DNA from: an uncultured Bacteroidota bacterium | Lineage (GTDB): Bacteria > Bacteroidota > Bacteroidia > Chitinophagales > Chitinophagaceae | Direction: 5' to 3' | Length of the DNA stretch: 64,000 nucleotides | NCBI GenBank assembly: GCA_903837525.1 | Contig: CAILUU010000005.1 | Coordinates: 1 to 64,000, forward strand | In this document: piece after piece, positions 54,370 through 62,937 of the stretch | How the letters are laid out: each line of letters begins with the position of its first letter | Numbering within the stretch: position 1 is the stretch's first letter | Notes under the pieces: model-generated | Seen by the model: only the letters and a program-made list of their open reading frames with translations | Databases searched by the model: none | What the model was told of the DNA's origin: nothing | Position numbers and translations under genes: made by a program

Positions 54370-56439
54370 ATGAATAAATTGGGGAACTACATTACGGGTA
54401 ATTGGATTAATGGTGATGGTGATGGGCAACTTTTATACAATGCTGTAACTGGCGAACCTATTTTTAGTACCACTACAAAAGGCTTAGATTTTAAAGCCAT
54501 GTTAGATTATGGCAGAACTGTTGGTAACCCTGCGTTACGCAAAATGACTTTTCATGCAAGAGGAAATATGCTAAAAGCATTGGCCTTGCATTTACAAAAA
54601 CATTTACCTACGTTTTACGAAATAAGTTATAAAACTGGTGCCACAAAAGCCGATAGCTGGGTAGATATTGAAGGAGGTATAGGTAACTTATTTGCAAACG
54701 CCTCTTTACGAAGAAAATTTCCTGACGATGTAATTTGTATTGATGGTGAAAGCCACAACCTTAGCAAGAATAATACCTTTATGGGCACACATATTTTAAG
54801 CCCTAAAGAAGGTGTGGCAGTACATATAAACGCCTTTAATTTTCCGGTATGGGGTATGTTAGAAAAAATTGCAGTTAATTTATTGGCTGGTATGCCTGCT
54901 ATTGTAAAGCCTGCAAGCGTAACCAGTTATTTAACAGAAGCTGTAGTTAAAGAAATTATAGCAAGCAACATTTTACCCAAAGGTGCTTTACAATTAATTT
55001 GTGGTAGTGCTGGCGATTTGTTGAACCATGTTACCAGTCAAGACGTAGTAACGTTTACAGGTAGTGCAACAACGGGGTTATTATTAAAATCTAACAAAAA
55101 CATTTTAGAAAATAATACACCCTTTACCGTAGAGGCAGATAGTTTAAACTGTATAGTATTGGCAGATGATGTAACACCAGCTATGCCAGAGTGGGATATT
55201 TTTATAAAAGAAATTCGAAAAGAAATGACGCTTAAAGCTGGGCAACGTTGCACCGGTATTAGACGAATTTTTGTACCTCAAAACAAAATGGAAGATGTAC
55301 AAATAGCCTTAGGTAAAGCATTGAGCCAAACCGTAATTGGTAATCCATTAAATTCAACAGTAAGAATGGGTAGCCTTGCAGGCGAAATACAACGTAACGA
55401 AGTAAAGGAACAAGTACAAAAACTATTAGCATCTTCACAACTAATTTATGGTAGTTTGGATAGTGTAGAAGTGGTAGATGCAGATGCATTGAAGGGTGCA
55501 TTTATAAGCCCTCTTTTATTATTAAACCAAAACCCATTTAATAGTTTTGAGCCTCATAATATTGAAGCCTTTGGCCCAGTTAGTACATTAATGCCGTACA
55601 CGACTATAGATGACGCTATTGCCTTAAGTAAGTTAGGTAAGGGTAGTTTAGTAAGTACTATTGTAACAGCCAGTGCAAAAATTGCAAGGCAGTATGTTGT
55701 AGGTGCTGCAACACATCATGGTCGAATTTTAATTTTAAATAACGAATGTGCTAAAGAAAGTACTGGACATGGTAGTCCTTTACCCTTACTTACACATGGT
55801 GGCCCAGGCAGGGCAGGTGGCGGAGAGGAAATGGGAGGTATACGTGGTGTTAAGCATTATTTACAACGTACTGCAATACAAGGAAGCCCCACAACCCTAA
55901 CAGAAGTTACACAAGTGTATCAACCTAATGCAAAAGGAAAAGATGGAGGTAAACATCCATTTAAAAAATATTTTGAAGAGCTTGAAATTGGTGAGCAGAT
56001 TATTACCGAAAAAAGAATCATCACAAGCGAAGACATAGATAAATTTGCAGACCTAAGTGGCGATAAATTTTATGCCCATTTAAAAGAAACCAATTTTGAC
56101 GGCACTATGTTTACCCACCAAGTGGCGCACGGCTATTTTATTATGAGTATTGCTGCTGGGTTGTTTGTAGATAGTTTTGAAAAAAACCCGGTACTCTTAA
56201 ATTATGGGATAGATGAATTGCGTTTTACAAAACCTGTTTACCCTGGAGCTGAAGTTTACATTCGTTTTACTTGTAAAGAAAAATTACCCAATGATAAACG
56301 CATTATAGAAAACCCCGAAGATTTTAAAAGAGGAGATGATATTGAAAAAGGAATAGTAAAATGGCTAGTAGAATTTTTGGATGAAACCGATGAAATTACT
56401 GGTGTAGCAACAATACTGACGATGGTAGAAAAAAAATAA
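54370..56439 (+). CDS. paaZ: Bifunctional oxepin-CoA hydrolase / semialdehyde dehydrogenase PaaZ
   Basis: The 689-residue protein opens the ring of oxepin-CoA and oxidises the aldehyde in aerobic phenylacetate breakdown. Residues 1-515 form an aldehyde dehydrogenase with the Glu in FTVEADS and the Cys in [11 protein letters not shown]; residues about 535-685 form an (R)-specific hydratase of the MaoC type ([32 protein letters not shown]). The other paa genes are not here, except possibly the hydratase at 56837. Confidence 0.93.
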   Translation: MNKLGNYITGNWINGDGDGQLLYNAVTGEPIFSTTTKGLDFKAMLDYGRTVGNPALRKMTFHARGNMLKALALHLQKHLPTFYEISYKTGATKADSWVDIEGGIGNLFANASLRRKFPDDVICIDGESHNLSKNNTFMGTHILSPKEGVAVHINAFNFPVWGMLEKIAVNLLAGMPAIVKPASVTSYLTEAVVKEIIASNILPKGALQLICGSAGDLLNHVTSQDVVTFTGSATTGLLLKSNKNILENNTPFTVEADSLNCIVLADDVTPAMPEWDIFIKEIRKEMTLKAGQRCTGIRRIFVPQNKMEDVQIALGKALSQTVIGNPLNSTVRMGSLAGEIQRNEVKEQVQKLLASSQLIYGSLDSVEVVDADALKGAFISPLLLLNQNPFNSFEPHNIEAFGPVSTLMPYTTIDDAIALSKLGKGSLVSTIVTASAKIARQYVVGAATHHGRILILNNECAKESTGHGSPLPLLTHGGPGRAGGGEEMGGIRGVKHYLQRTAIQGSPTTLTEVTQVYQPNAKGKDGGKHPFKKYFEELEIGEQIITEKRIITSEDIDKFADLSGDKFYAHLKETNFDGTMFTHQVAHGYFIMSIAAGLFVDSFEKNPVLLNYGIDELRFTKPVYPGAEVYIRFTCKEKLPNDKRIIENPEDFKRGDDIEKGIVKWLVEFLDETDEITGVATILTMVEKK

Positions 56440-56512
56440 CTGATATAACAAGAAGAGTACCTGCCTTAAGACAAATGCTTTCCTGAATTTACCTTAAACA
56501 GAACTTGTTGCT

Positions 56513-56683
56513 TTATTCTACCAGTATTTTTTGAACATCTACTTTATTTTCACTTATTACCCTCACCATATATTGCCCGGGTGCCAATAAAGTAGCAATA
56601 TATATACTAATGCTTCCCATAAAGTTTGTTGTATTGCTATACACCACCTGCCCAATGGTATTAATAATTTCTGTTTGTAGATA
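56513..56683 (-). pseudogene. Relic of a T9SS type A C-terminal sorting domain
   Basis: The minus strand reads YLQTEIINTIGQVVYSNTTN..., then ISIYIATLLAPGQYMVRVISE and NKVDVQKILVE before a stop (56513-56515). This is the last 56 residues of a type IX secretion sorting domain: Gly-Gln-Val-Val, the ApGqYmvrv strand and the terminal kilVe all fit. A stop codon (56684-56686) lies just before the start of the relic, no YPNP-type beginning is found upstream, and no coding sequence of a cargo protein remains. It is the end of a lost secreted protein. The rest of the 397-nt gap contains only the -7 element of the next gene. Confidence 0.75.
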
Positions 56684-56810
56684 TTACAAACTTTCTAGAG
56701 TGCATTTTTTGGTTATAAATGATATAAAAAAAATATTCAATATTCATTATTTTTCTTTTTTTATTGGTAGAAAGATAATTTTTAAACAGCATTCCAATTA
56801 CGTTAAAGCC

Positions 56811-56818
56811 TAAATTTG
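56811..56818 (+). promoter_or_regulatory. Enoyl-CoA hydratase promoter -7 element
   Basis: TAAATTTG matches TAnnTTTG, 18 nt before the ATG. Confidence 0.6.
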
Positions 56819-56836
56819 TAATCTAAATAATTTACA

Positions 56837-57595
56837 ATGGATCAAGCGTATGTAAAATCAGAAACTCATCAAGGCATTACAACAATCGAATTTTTTCATC
56901 CGCAAAGTAATAGCTTGCCAGGTAAAATTTTAGAAGAACTAGCCAAAGAAATTGACATTGCTGGTACCCATAACGAAACCAATGTTATTATTTTAAAAAG
57001 CGCTGGCGACAAAACATTTTGTAGCGGTGCAAGTTTTGATGAATTAATGGCTATAAAAAACGAAACCGAAGGATTACAGTTTTTTAGTGGCTTTGCCCAT
57101 GTAATAAACGCCATGCGTAAATGCCCTAAACTAATTATTGGGCGTATACAAGGTAAATGTGTTGGAGGAGGCGTGGGCCTTGCCGCTTCGGTTGATTATG
57201 CCATTGCTACTAATAAAGCCGATGTTAAATTAAGTGAGCTAGCGGTTGGTATTGGCCCTTTTGTAGTAGGCCCTGCGGTAGAGCGTAAAATTGGTACTGC
57301 CGCTTTTAGTGCACTAGCTATTGATGCTACCATGTGGCGTAATAGCGATTGGGCAATGCTTAAAGGGTTATTTAGCGAAGTGCATGAAAGTATTGAAAAT
57401 ATGGATGAGGCTATTTTTAAATTATCAAACACTTTAGCCAACTCATCTCCTCAAGCAATGGCCGAAATGAAAAAAATATTTTGGAAAGATACTGCACATT
57501 GGGATGACCTTTTAATTGAAAGAGCAAAAATTAGCGGCAAATTAGTTTTAAGCGATTTTACAAAACAAGCCATCGAAAAATTTAAGAAAAAATAA
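56837..57595 (+). CDS. Enoyl-CoA hydratase/isomerase family protein
   Basis: The 252-residue crotonase-fold protein shows KTFCSGASFDEL (first oxyanion hole), IQGKCVGGGVGLAASVDYAIAT and ELAVGIGPFVVGPAVERKIG. In hydratases one catalytic Glu lies in the second region; here the ASVDYAI/ELAVGIG pattern leaves that uncertain, so hydratase or isomerase are both possible. Following paaZ on the same strand, it could belong to phenylacetate or fatty-acid breakdown, but the 397-nt gap with a pseudogene argues against one mRNA. Confidence 0.9.
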   Translation: MDQAYVKSETHQGITTIEFFHPQSNSLPGKILEELAKEIDIAGTHNETNVIILKSAGDKTFCSGASFDELMAIKNETEGLQFFSGFAHVINAMRKCPKLIIGRIQGKCVGGGVGLAASVDYAIATNKADVKLSELAVGIGPFVVGPAVERKIGTAAFSALAIDATMWRNSDWAMLKGLFSEVHESIENMDEAIFKLSNTLANSSPQAMAEMKKIFWKDTAHWDDLLIERAKISGKLVLSDFTKQAIEKFKKK

Positions 57596-57646
57596 TCCTT
57601 ATTCATTTTTCTCTTCAAAACCTATATGGATATAGAATTGTTATCG

Positions 57647-57654
57647 TATCTTTG
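57647..57654 (+). promoter_or_regulatory. -7 element upstream of the DAB cluster
   Basis: TATCTTTG matches TAnnTTTG, 7 nt before the ATG of the small acidic protein. It is the only exact match ahead of SulP-CA-dabA-dabB and may drive the whole run. Confidence 0.6.
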
Positions 57655-57661
57655 AAAAACT

Positions 57662-57961
57662 ATGAAAAAGTTATTTGCTTTACTTTTAATAACAGTATTT
57701 GTAAGCAGTTCGTTTGTAAAACTTTATAAAGATTTTACAAATGACTGTAGCATCTCTTTTTCATTATACGATACCGAAGATGATAATGAGGAAAAAGAAA
57801 TTGAAAAAGACAACGACTTAAAGAAAGATAAAATTATTATTGATTTCTTAATTTCTTCTCCTTTGGGTTTATCAGAAACTCAAAAATTTTATATTACACA
57901 TTTATATTTTCTGCCAACCCCCTACATCGCAGAAGACATAATTCCTCCAAATAAAGCATAG
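57662..57961 (+). CDS. Small acidic secreted protein of unknown function
   Basis: The 99-residue protein has a signal peptide (KKLFALLLITVFVSSSFV), a strongly charged middle (DTEDDNEEKEIEKDNDLKKDK) and a hydrophobic/aromatic end (FYITHLYFLPTPYIAEDIIPP). No family is recognised. It lies 59 nt upstream of SulP, downstream of the only exact -7 element in that region, so it is probably the first gene of the inorganic-carbon operon. Confidence 0.65.
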   Translation: MKKLFALLLITVFVSSSFVKLYKDFTNDCSISFSLYDTEDDNEEKEIEKDNDLKKDKIIIDFLISSPLGLSETQKFYITHLYFLPTPYIAEDIIPPNKA

Positions 57962-58020
57962 GCTTTACTTCTCTTTTGTGCCTTGTGCATATCTACATTA
58001 TTTTATACTTTTTATTTATT

Positions 58021-59652
58021 ATGACAAAGAAACGTTTATTTGCCAATGCTGGTAAAGATATACCTGCAGGTTTAGTAGTATTTTTAGTAGCACTTCCCCT
58101 TTGCTTAGGGATATCAATTGCTAGTGGAGCAACTCCATTTAGTGGTCTTATTGCTGGTATTGTTGGTGGTTTAGTTGTAGGGGCTTTAAGCAACTCTCCT
58201 TTAAGTGTAAGTGGTCCTGCTGCTGGGTTAGCAACATTAGTATCGGGTGCTATTTTAGCCATTGGCGGTATAGAGCATTTTGATATGTTTTTATGTGCAG
58301 TAGTTATTGCTGGTTTAATACAAATTAGCTTAGGTGCTTTAAAACTCGGTGGTATTGCTAACTACATACCTAGCAGTGTTATTAAAGGTATGCTTACTAG
58401 TATAGGTATTTTAATTATTGCCAAGCAAATACCACATGCTTTTGGAAAAGATAGAGATGATAAAGGCGTAATTACCGAACTTTTTGAGTATGGCAATGAA
58501 GATTGGCATGAATTATTAATCCCCTTACAAAATATTGAAATAGGTGTGTTTTTAGTTGCCATTTTATCAATTATAATAATGGTTTTGTGGGATAAATCTA
58601 GTCTAAAAAAGAAACTACCTTTTATACCTAGTGCTTTAGTGGCAGTTGTTTTTGCTGTTATACTTAATCAACTATGGATTAGTATGAGCAGCAAACTTCA
58701 AATAATAGAAAGCTCACATTTAGTAAATTTATCTATTGCAAAATCGCCAACCGAATTTTTAAGTTTTTTTACATTCCCCAACTTTAGTGGTTTTACAAAT
58801 AGTACGGTAATTATGTATGGTTTTATTATTGCGATAATTGCAAGTTTAGAAACCTTGTTAAGTATTGAAGCCGTAGATAATTTAGATCCAGAAAGAAGAG
58901 TTACCAATACCAATAGAGAATTGTTTGCACAAGGAGTGGGCAATACAATCTCCGGCTTAATTGGTGGCTTACCCATTACTAGTGTTATTGTACGAAGTAG
59001 TGCCAATGTAAATGCTGGTGCAAAATCAAAATTATCTACTATTTTTCATGCTTCGTTACTACTAGTTAGTGTTATAGCAATTCCTTTTGTTTTAAATAAA
59101 ATACCTTTAGCCGCTCTAGCCGCAATACTTATACTTACAGGATGGAAATTGGCTAAGCCTAAGGTATTTATTAATTTTTGGAAAGCAGGGAAATATCAGT
59201 TTATACCATTTATTGTAACCGTAGTGGTCATTATTGCTATCGATCTATTTAAAGTATTACCCATATTAAGCGGTAAAGGATTAATCATTGGGGTATTTGC
59301 AGGTATAATAGCTGCTATTGGAGCCATATTGCACGGCAACTTAAAAAATAGTTATTACTTCAACAAACAAAAGCATAAGGAAGGTGATGTAATAAAAATT
59401 AAACTTTCTGAAGAAGTATCTTTTTTAAACAAAGCCTCTATAAGAGAAACACTTGACCATATGCCTGAAAATTCATCGGTAATTATTGATGCTTCTAATA
59501 GTAATTATATTGACTTTGATGTATTAGAATTAATAAAAGAATTTAAAGATATAAAGGCACCATTAAAAAATATTAACTTAGAGTTATTAGGCTTTAAGGA
59601 AAAATATAACATTCATAACGAAACTAGCGTAACATCATCACAAAAAAAATAA
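58021..59652 (+). CDS. SulP-family anion (probable bicarbonate) transporter
   Basis: The 543-residue membrane protein starts at 58021; the longer frame from 57976 adds a poor N-terminus. It has GKDIPAGLVVFLVALPLCLGISIASGA at its start (SulP signature), LSVSGPAAGLATLV, ESLLS-like ASLETLLSIEAVD, then GLPITSVIVRSSANVNAGAKSK, and a short C-terminal STAS domain (about 455-540). SulP proteins carry sulfate, bicarbonate or other anions. The carbonic anhydrase gene 10 nt downstream and dabAB behind it make bicarbonate the likely substrate. Confidence 0.9.
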   Translation: MTKKRLFANAGKDIPAGLVVFLVALPLCLGISIASGATPFSGLIAGIVGGLVVGALSNSPLSVSGPAAGLATLVSGAILAIGGIEHFDMFLCAVVIAGLIQISLGALKLGGIANYIPSSVIKGMLTSIGILIIAKQIPHAFGKDRDDKGVITELFEYGNEDWHELLIPLQNIEIGVFLVAILSIIIMVLWDKSSLKKKLPFIPSALVAVVFAVILNQLWISMSSKLQIIESSHLVNLSIAKSPTEFLSFFTFPNFSGFTNSTVIMYGFIIAIIASLETLLSIEAVDNLDPERRVTNTNRELFAQGVGNTISGLIGGLPITSVIVRSSANVNAGAKSKLSTIFHASLLLVSVIAIPFVLNKIPLAALAAILILTGWKLAKPKVFINFWKAGKYQFIPFIVTVVVIIAIDLFKVLPILSGKGLIIGVFAGIIAAIGAILHGNLKNSYYFNKQKHKEGDVIKIKLSEEVSFLNKASIRETLDHMPENSSVIIDASNSNYIDFDVLELIKEFKDIKAPLKNINLELLGFKEKYNIHNETSVTSSQKK

Positions 59653-59662
59653 TGAAATAAAT

Positions 59663-60346
59663 ATGAAAGCGCATACTAAAGAAACACAAGCCAATTTAAC
59701 ACCCCGAATGGCATTAGAAATATTAAAAGAAGGAAATGATAGATTTTTAAAAAATTTAAAGAAACAAAGAAATTTATTAGACCAAGTAAACGATACTAGA
59801 AATGGTCAATGGCCTTTTGCAACCATATTAAGTTGTATTGATAGTAGAACAGGAGCCGAGTTAATTTTTGACCAAGGATTAGGCGATATATTTTCGGTAC
59901 GAATAGCTGGCAATATTGTAAATACCGACATTATAGGCAGTATGGAATTTGCTTGTAAAATAGCAGGTTCAAAGTTAATAGTTGTATTGGGACATACAGG
60001 TTGTGGTGCTATAAAAGGAGCCTGTGACCATGTAGAAATGGGTAATTTAACTGAGTTACTTTCTAAAATACAACCTGCAGTATACCAAGAAAATAAGACA
60101 AAAAAAGATAGAACTTCTGGGAATGCAGTTTTTGTAGACAATGTAGCAACAATAAATGTAAAAAGAGCAGCAGAGCAAATTATTGAACGTAGCTATATAC
60201 TAGAGCAGCTATTAGAAAGTGGTAAAATAGGAGTGGTAGGTGCAATGTATAATGTTCAAACTGGAAAAGTAAGTTTTTGTAAGGATGTCTTGTATATAAA
60301 AGATGAAAAAAACCCAAAATTTTCGTTGGACGATTTTAGAAGTTAA
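59663..60346 (+). CDS. Beta-class carbonic anhydrase
   Basis: The 227-residue enzyme interconverts CO2 and bicarbonate. The zinc ligands are C58 and the partner D60 in LSCIDSR, then H111 and C114 in LGHTGCGA. Residues GLGDIFSVRIAGNIV and SMEFA are also typical. There is no signal peptide, so it is cytoplasmic. It sits between SulP (10 nt) and dabA (11 nt), a tight operon that points to a bicarbonate-supply role. Confidence 0.95.
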   Translation: MKAHTKETQANLTPRMALEILKEGNDRFLKNLKKQRNLLDQVNDTRNGQWPFATILSCIDSRTGAELIFDQGLGDIFSVRIAGNIVNTDIIGSMEFACKIAGSKLIVVLGHTGCGAIKGACDHVEMGNLTELLSKIQPAVYQENKTKKDRTSGNAVFVDNVATINVKRAAEQIIERSYILEQLLESGKIGVVGAMYNVQTGKVSFCKDVLYIKDEKNPKFSLDDFRS

Positions 60347-60357
60347 ATCAAAAGAAT

Positions 60358-62883
60358 ATGTCAAATAAAATATTTGAGGAGCAGCATGTGCTGCATGAAT
60401 TAAAACATTACTTACCTACTCAACAGGCGTTAAAAGATTTTATTCATCACAATTCTTTACATGCTTTTCAGCATATGAAGTTTTATGATGCTATTAATAA
60501 GGCAAGCAAAATTTTTGGTTTTCAGGTTAGTATAGAGCTTAAAGATTTTAGAGAATTATATAAAACTAAAAGAATAAGAGAAGATATTTTAGATAAAATA
60601 ATTTCCGAAAAAAAAGGTAGTAATGTTGTAATAGAGTGGAAACAAAAATTGCTTAACGCCGAATACGATACTATTAACCAGCCTCGTGTTGGGCAATTGC
60701 GTAAATATTGGAAAGAGTATTTTTATATTGATTTAGATAATGAAGTGCATCCATTATTATTTAGAATTATTTGCAGTTTTTTAGACCAAGGTGTTGCTAT
60801 AGAAAATTATCCTGTGGCTAATAAATCGTTTATAGAAAGCATTAAAGATATTGAGCAAAATAGTTTTGTAAGTTTTTTTAAAACAAAAAAAGTAAAAGAG
60901 CTTTTTTTAAGTGGAAATTATTCTATAGAATCTTTATTGCAACTAATTGTTGGTAAACAAGAATATTTTGAGCAGTATTTATTTGATCAAGCATTTGCAC
61001 ACCATGGTTGGAGTGGGTTTATAAGTGCGGTGGAAGATAATCCACAAACTTTATTAGACCCTAAAAAAATAAATTTAAACGAATTTATTGTTTTTGAATT
61101 ATTGCTTGAGTTAGATGCACTTAATAATAAGTTAGGTAATAATTGGAAACCCATTGCAACTGTTACAAAAGAAACAGCAATTGATTTATTTGCCGATGCT
61201 CCAAAAAATGAATTAGCCAAAGTAATAGAGATATGGCAAGATGCTTTTGAATTTAGTTATTACGATACCGTAATGGCTGGAATTTTATTAGCTGGCGGAG
61301 AAGATGAGAATGAAAATAAAAAAAGCTTTGCTGCCATTTTTTGTATAGATGAAAGAGAATGTTCCATTCGTCGCCACATAGAAGCTACAGACAATACTTG
61401 TGTAACTTTTGGTGCACCAGGTTTTTTTGGTGTGGAGTTTTATTTTAAACAGCAAGACAATTTATTTTACGATAAACTTTGCCCTGCACCAGTTACACCT
61501 AAATTTTTAATTAAAGAATACGATGCAATCACAAACAAAAAAAGCGAACCCATTTATAGCAAAGATGCCCATGGTTTTTTAAGTGGTTTTTTATTAAGTA
61601 TACCGTTTGGTTTTTGGGCATTTACAAAAAAAATACAGTTATTGTTTTTTCCTAAAATGAGTCCAGCCATCAGCGATGCTTATTCTCACATGGATAACCA
61701 ATCTGTTTTAACCATAGAAAATAAAAATGCCAGTGATGTAGAAAATGGATTGCAAATTGGTTACACCATTGATGAAATGGTAGCCAGAGCCGAAGGTTTT
61801 TTACGTGGCATTGGGATGGTTAAAAATTTTGCACCTATTGTGTATGTTGTAGCACATGGTAGTAGTAGTGCAAATAATCCACACCATGGTGCACATGATT
61901 GTGGTGCTTGCAGCGGCAGGCCTGGTGCAACTAATGCAAGAGTAATGTCGTATATTTTAAATAATCAAAAAGTAAGAGAAGTGCTTGCTGCAAAAAGTAT
62001 TAACATCCCATCATCAACACAATTTATTGGTGCAATGCATGATACTGCTGCAGATGTTATGGGTTATTATGATGCTACTATTTTAAACGATGTAAATAAA
62101 ATTCAACATCAAAAAAATATACAATCGTTTGAAACAGCACTCGATTTAAATGCAAAAGAACGTAGCCGTCGTTTTGCATCTATCAATACAAAAAACGAAT
62201 TACAACAAGTACGTAAAGCAATATTAAATCGCTCTGTTTCTTTATTTGAGCCGAGGCCAGAGCTTGGCCATGGTACAAATACTTTAGCCATTATTGGAAG
62301 AAGGGATATGACCAAAGGTTTGTTTTTAGATAGAAGAGCTTTTTTAAATAGTTACGATTACAGCACCGATCCCGATGGTGCCATATTAACCAATGTAATG
62401 AAACCTATTGGCTTAGTTTGTGGGGGTATTAATTTAGAATATTATTTTAGTAGGGTTGATAATATTAAAATGGGAGCAGGCACAAAGCTACCCCATAATG
62501 TAATGGGTTTGTTTGGTGTAGCCAATAGTAGCGATGGTGATTTACGCCCTGGCTTACCTTGGCAAATGATTGAAGTGCATGACCCAGTAAGATTATTAGT
62601 GATTGTAGAACATAAGCCTGAGGTTGTTTTAAAAGCCATTCAATCATCGGATGAAGTTTTTGAATGGTATAAAAATGAATGGGTACACATTGCGGCATTC
62701 CACCCTACAGAAAAATGTTTTTACTATTTTAAAAATGGCGTATTTGAAAAATATATGCCATTAACTAATGCATTAAATACCATTGATGATATGCAAGCTT
62801 TTATTGAAAGTGCAAAAGAAATGGAAACTAATCATATTGTACATGCTACTAAAGAAAATTTAGAAGTGCATTTGCTAAATTAA
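60358..62883 (+). CDS. dabA: Inorganic-carbon accumulation protein DabA (DUF2309)
   Basis: The 841-residue protein matches DabA, the zinc-containing subunit that hydrates CO2 in an energy-coupled complex with DabB. Its four metal/active-site positions are visible: C329 and D331 in IFCIDERE, H500 in VVAHGSSS and C515 in HHGAHDCGACSGRPG. The 15-residue spacing between the last two agrees with the characterised family. The length is normal (about 800). It is peripheral to the membrane and requires DabB, whose gene starts 54 nt downstream. Confidence 0.95.
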   Translation: MSNKIFEEQHVLHELKHYLPTQQALKDFIHHNSLHAFQHMKFYDAINKASKIFGFQVSIELKDFRELYKTKRIREDILDKIISEKKGSNVVIEWKQKLLNAEYDTINQPRVGQLRKYWKEYFYIDLDNEVHPLLFRIICSFLDQGVAIENYPVANKSFIESIKDIEQNSFVSFFKTKKVKELFLSGNYSIESLLQLIVGKQEYFEQYLFDQAFAHHGWSGFISAVEDNPQTLLDPKKINLNEFIVFELLLELDALNNKLGNNWKPIATVTKETAIDLFADAPKNELAKVIEIWQDAFEFSYYDTVMAGILLAGGEDENENKKSFAAIFCIDERECSIRRHIEATDNTCVTFGAPGFFGVEFYFKQQDNLFYDKLCPAPVTPKFLIKEYDAITNKKSEPIYSKDAHGFLSGFLLSIPFGFWAFTKKIQLLFFPKMSPAISDAYSHMDNQSVLTIENKNASDVENGLQIGYTIDEMVARAEGFLRGIGMVKNFAPIVYVVAHGSSSANNPHHGAHDCGACSGRPGATNARVMSYILNNQKVREVLAAKSINIPSSTQFIGAMHDTAADVMGYYDATILNDVNKIQHQKNIQSFETALDLNAKERSRRFASINTKNELQQVRKAILNRSVSLFEPRPELGHGTNTLAIIGRRDMTKGLFLDRRAFLNSYDYSTDPDGAILTNVMKPIGLVCGGINLEYYFSRVDNIKMGAGTKLPHNVMGLFGVANSSDGDLRPGLPWQMIEVHDPVRLLVIVEHKPEVVLKAIQSSDEVFEWYKNEWVHIAAFHPTEKCFYYFKNGVFEKYMPLTNALNTIDDMQAFIESAKEMETNHIVHATKENLEVHLLN

Positions 62884-62937
62884 TTTCCCTAACTCAAATG
62901 CGTTTTTAAAGAAAATTAAGTTTAAAGAAAATATAGA

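Noticed and set aside
56610..56813. A 67-residue plus-strand ORF
   Set aside because: It lies partly opposite the T9SS sorting-domain relic, which has a much better protein match; composition is random-looking.
54370..57595. A phenylacetate operon (paaZ plus hydratase)
   Set aside because: A 397-nt gap with a relic pseudogene and a separate -7 element lies between the two, and no other paa gene is present.
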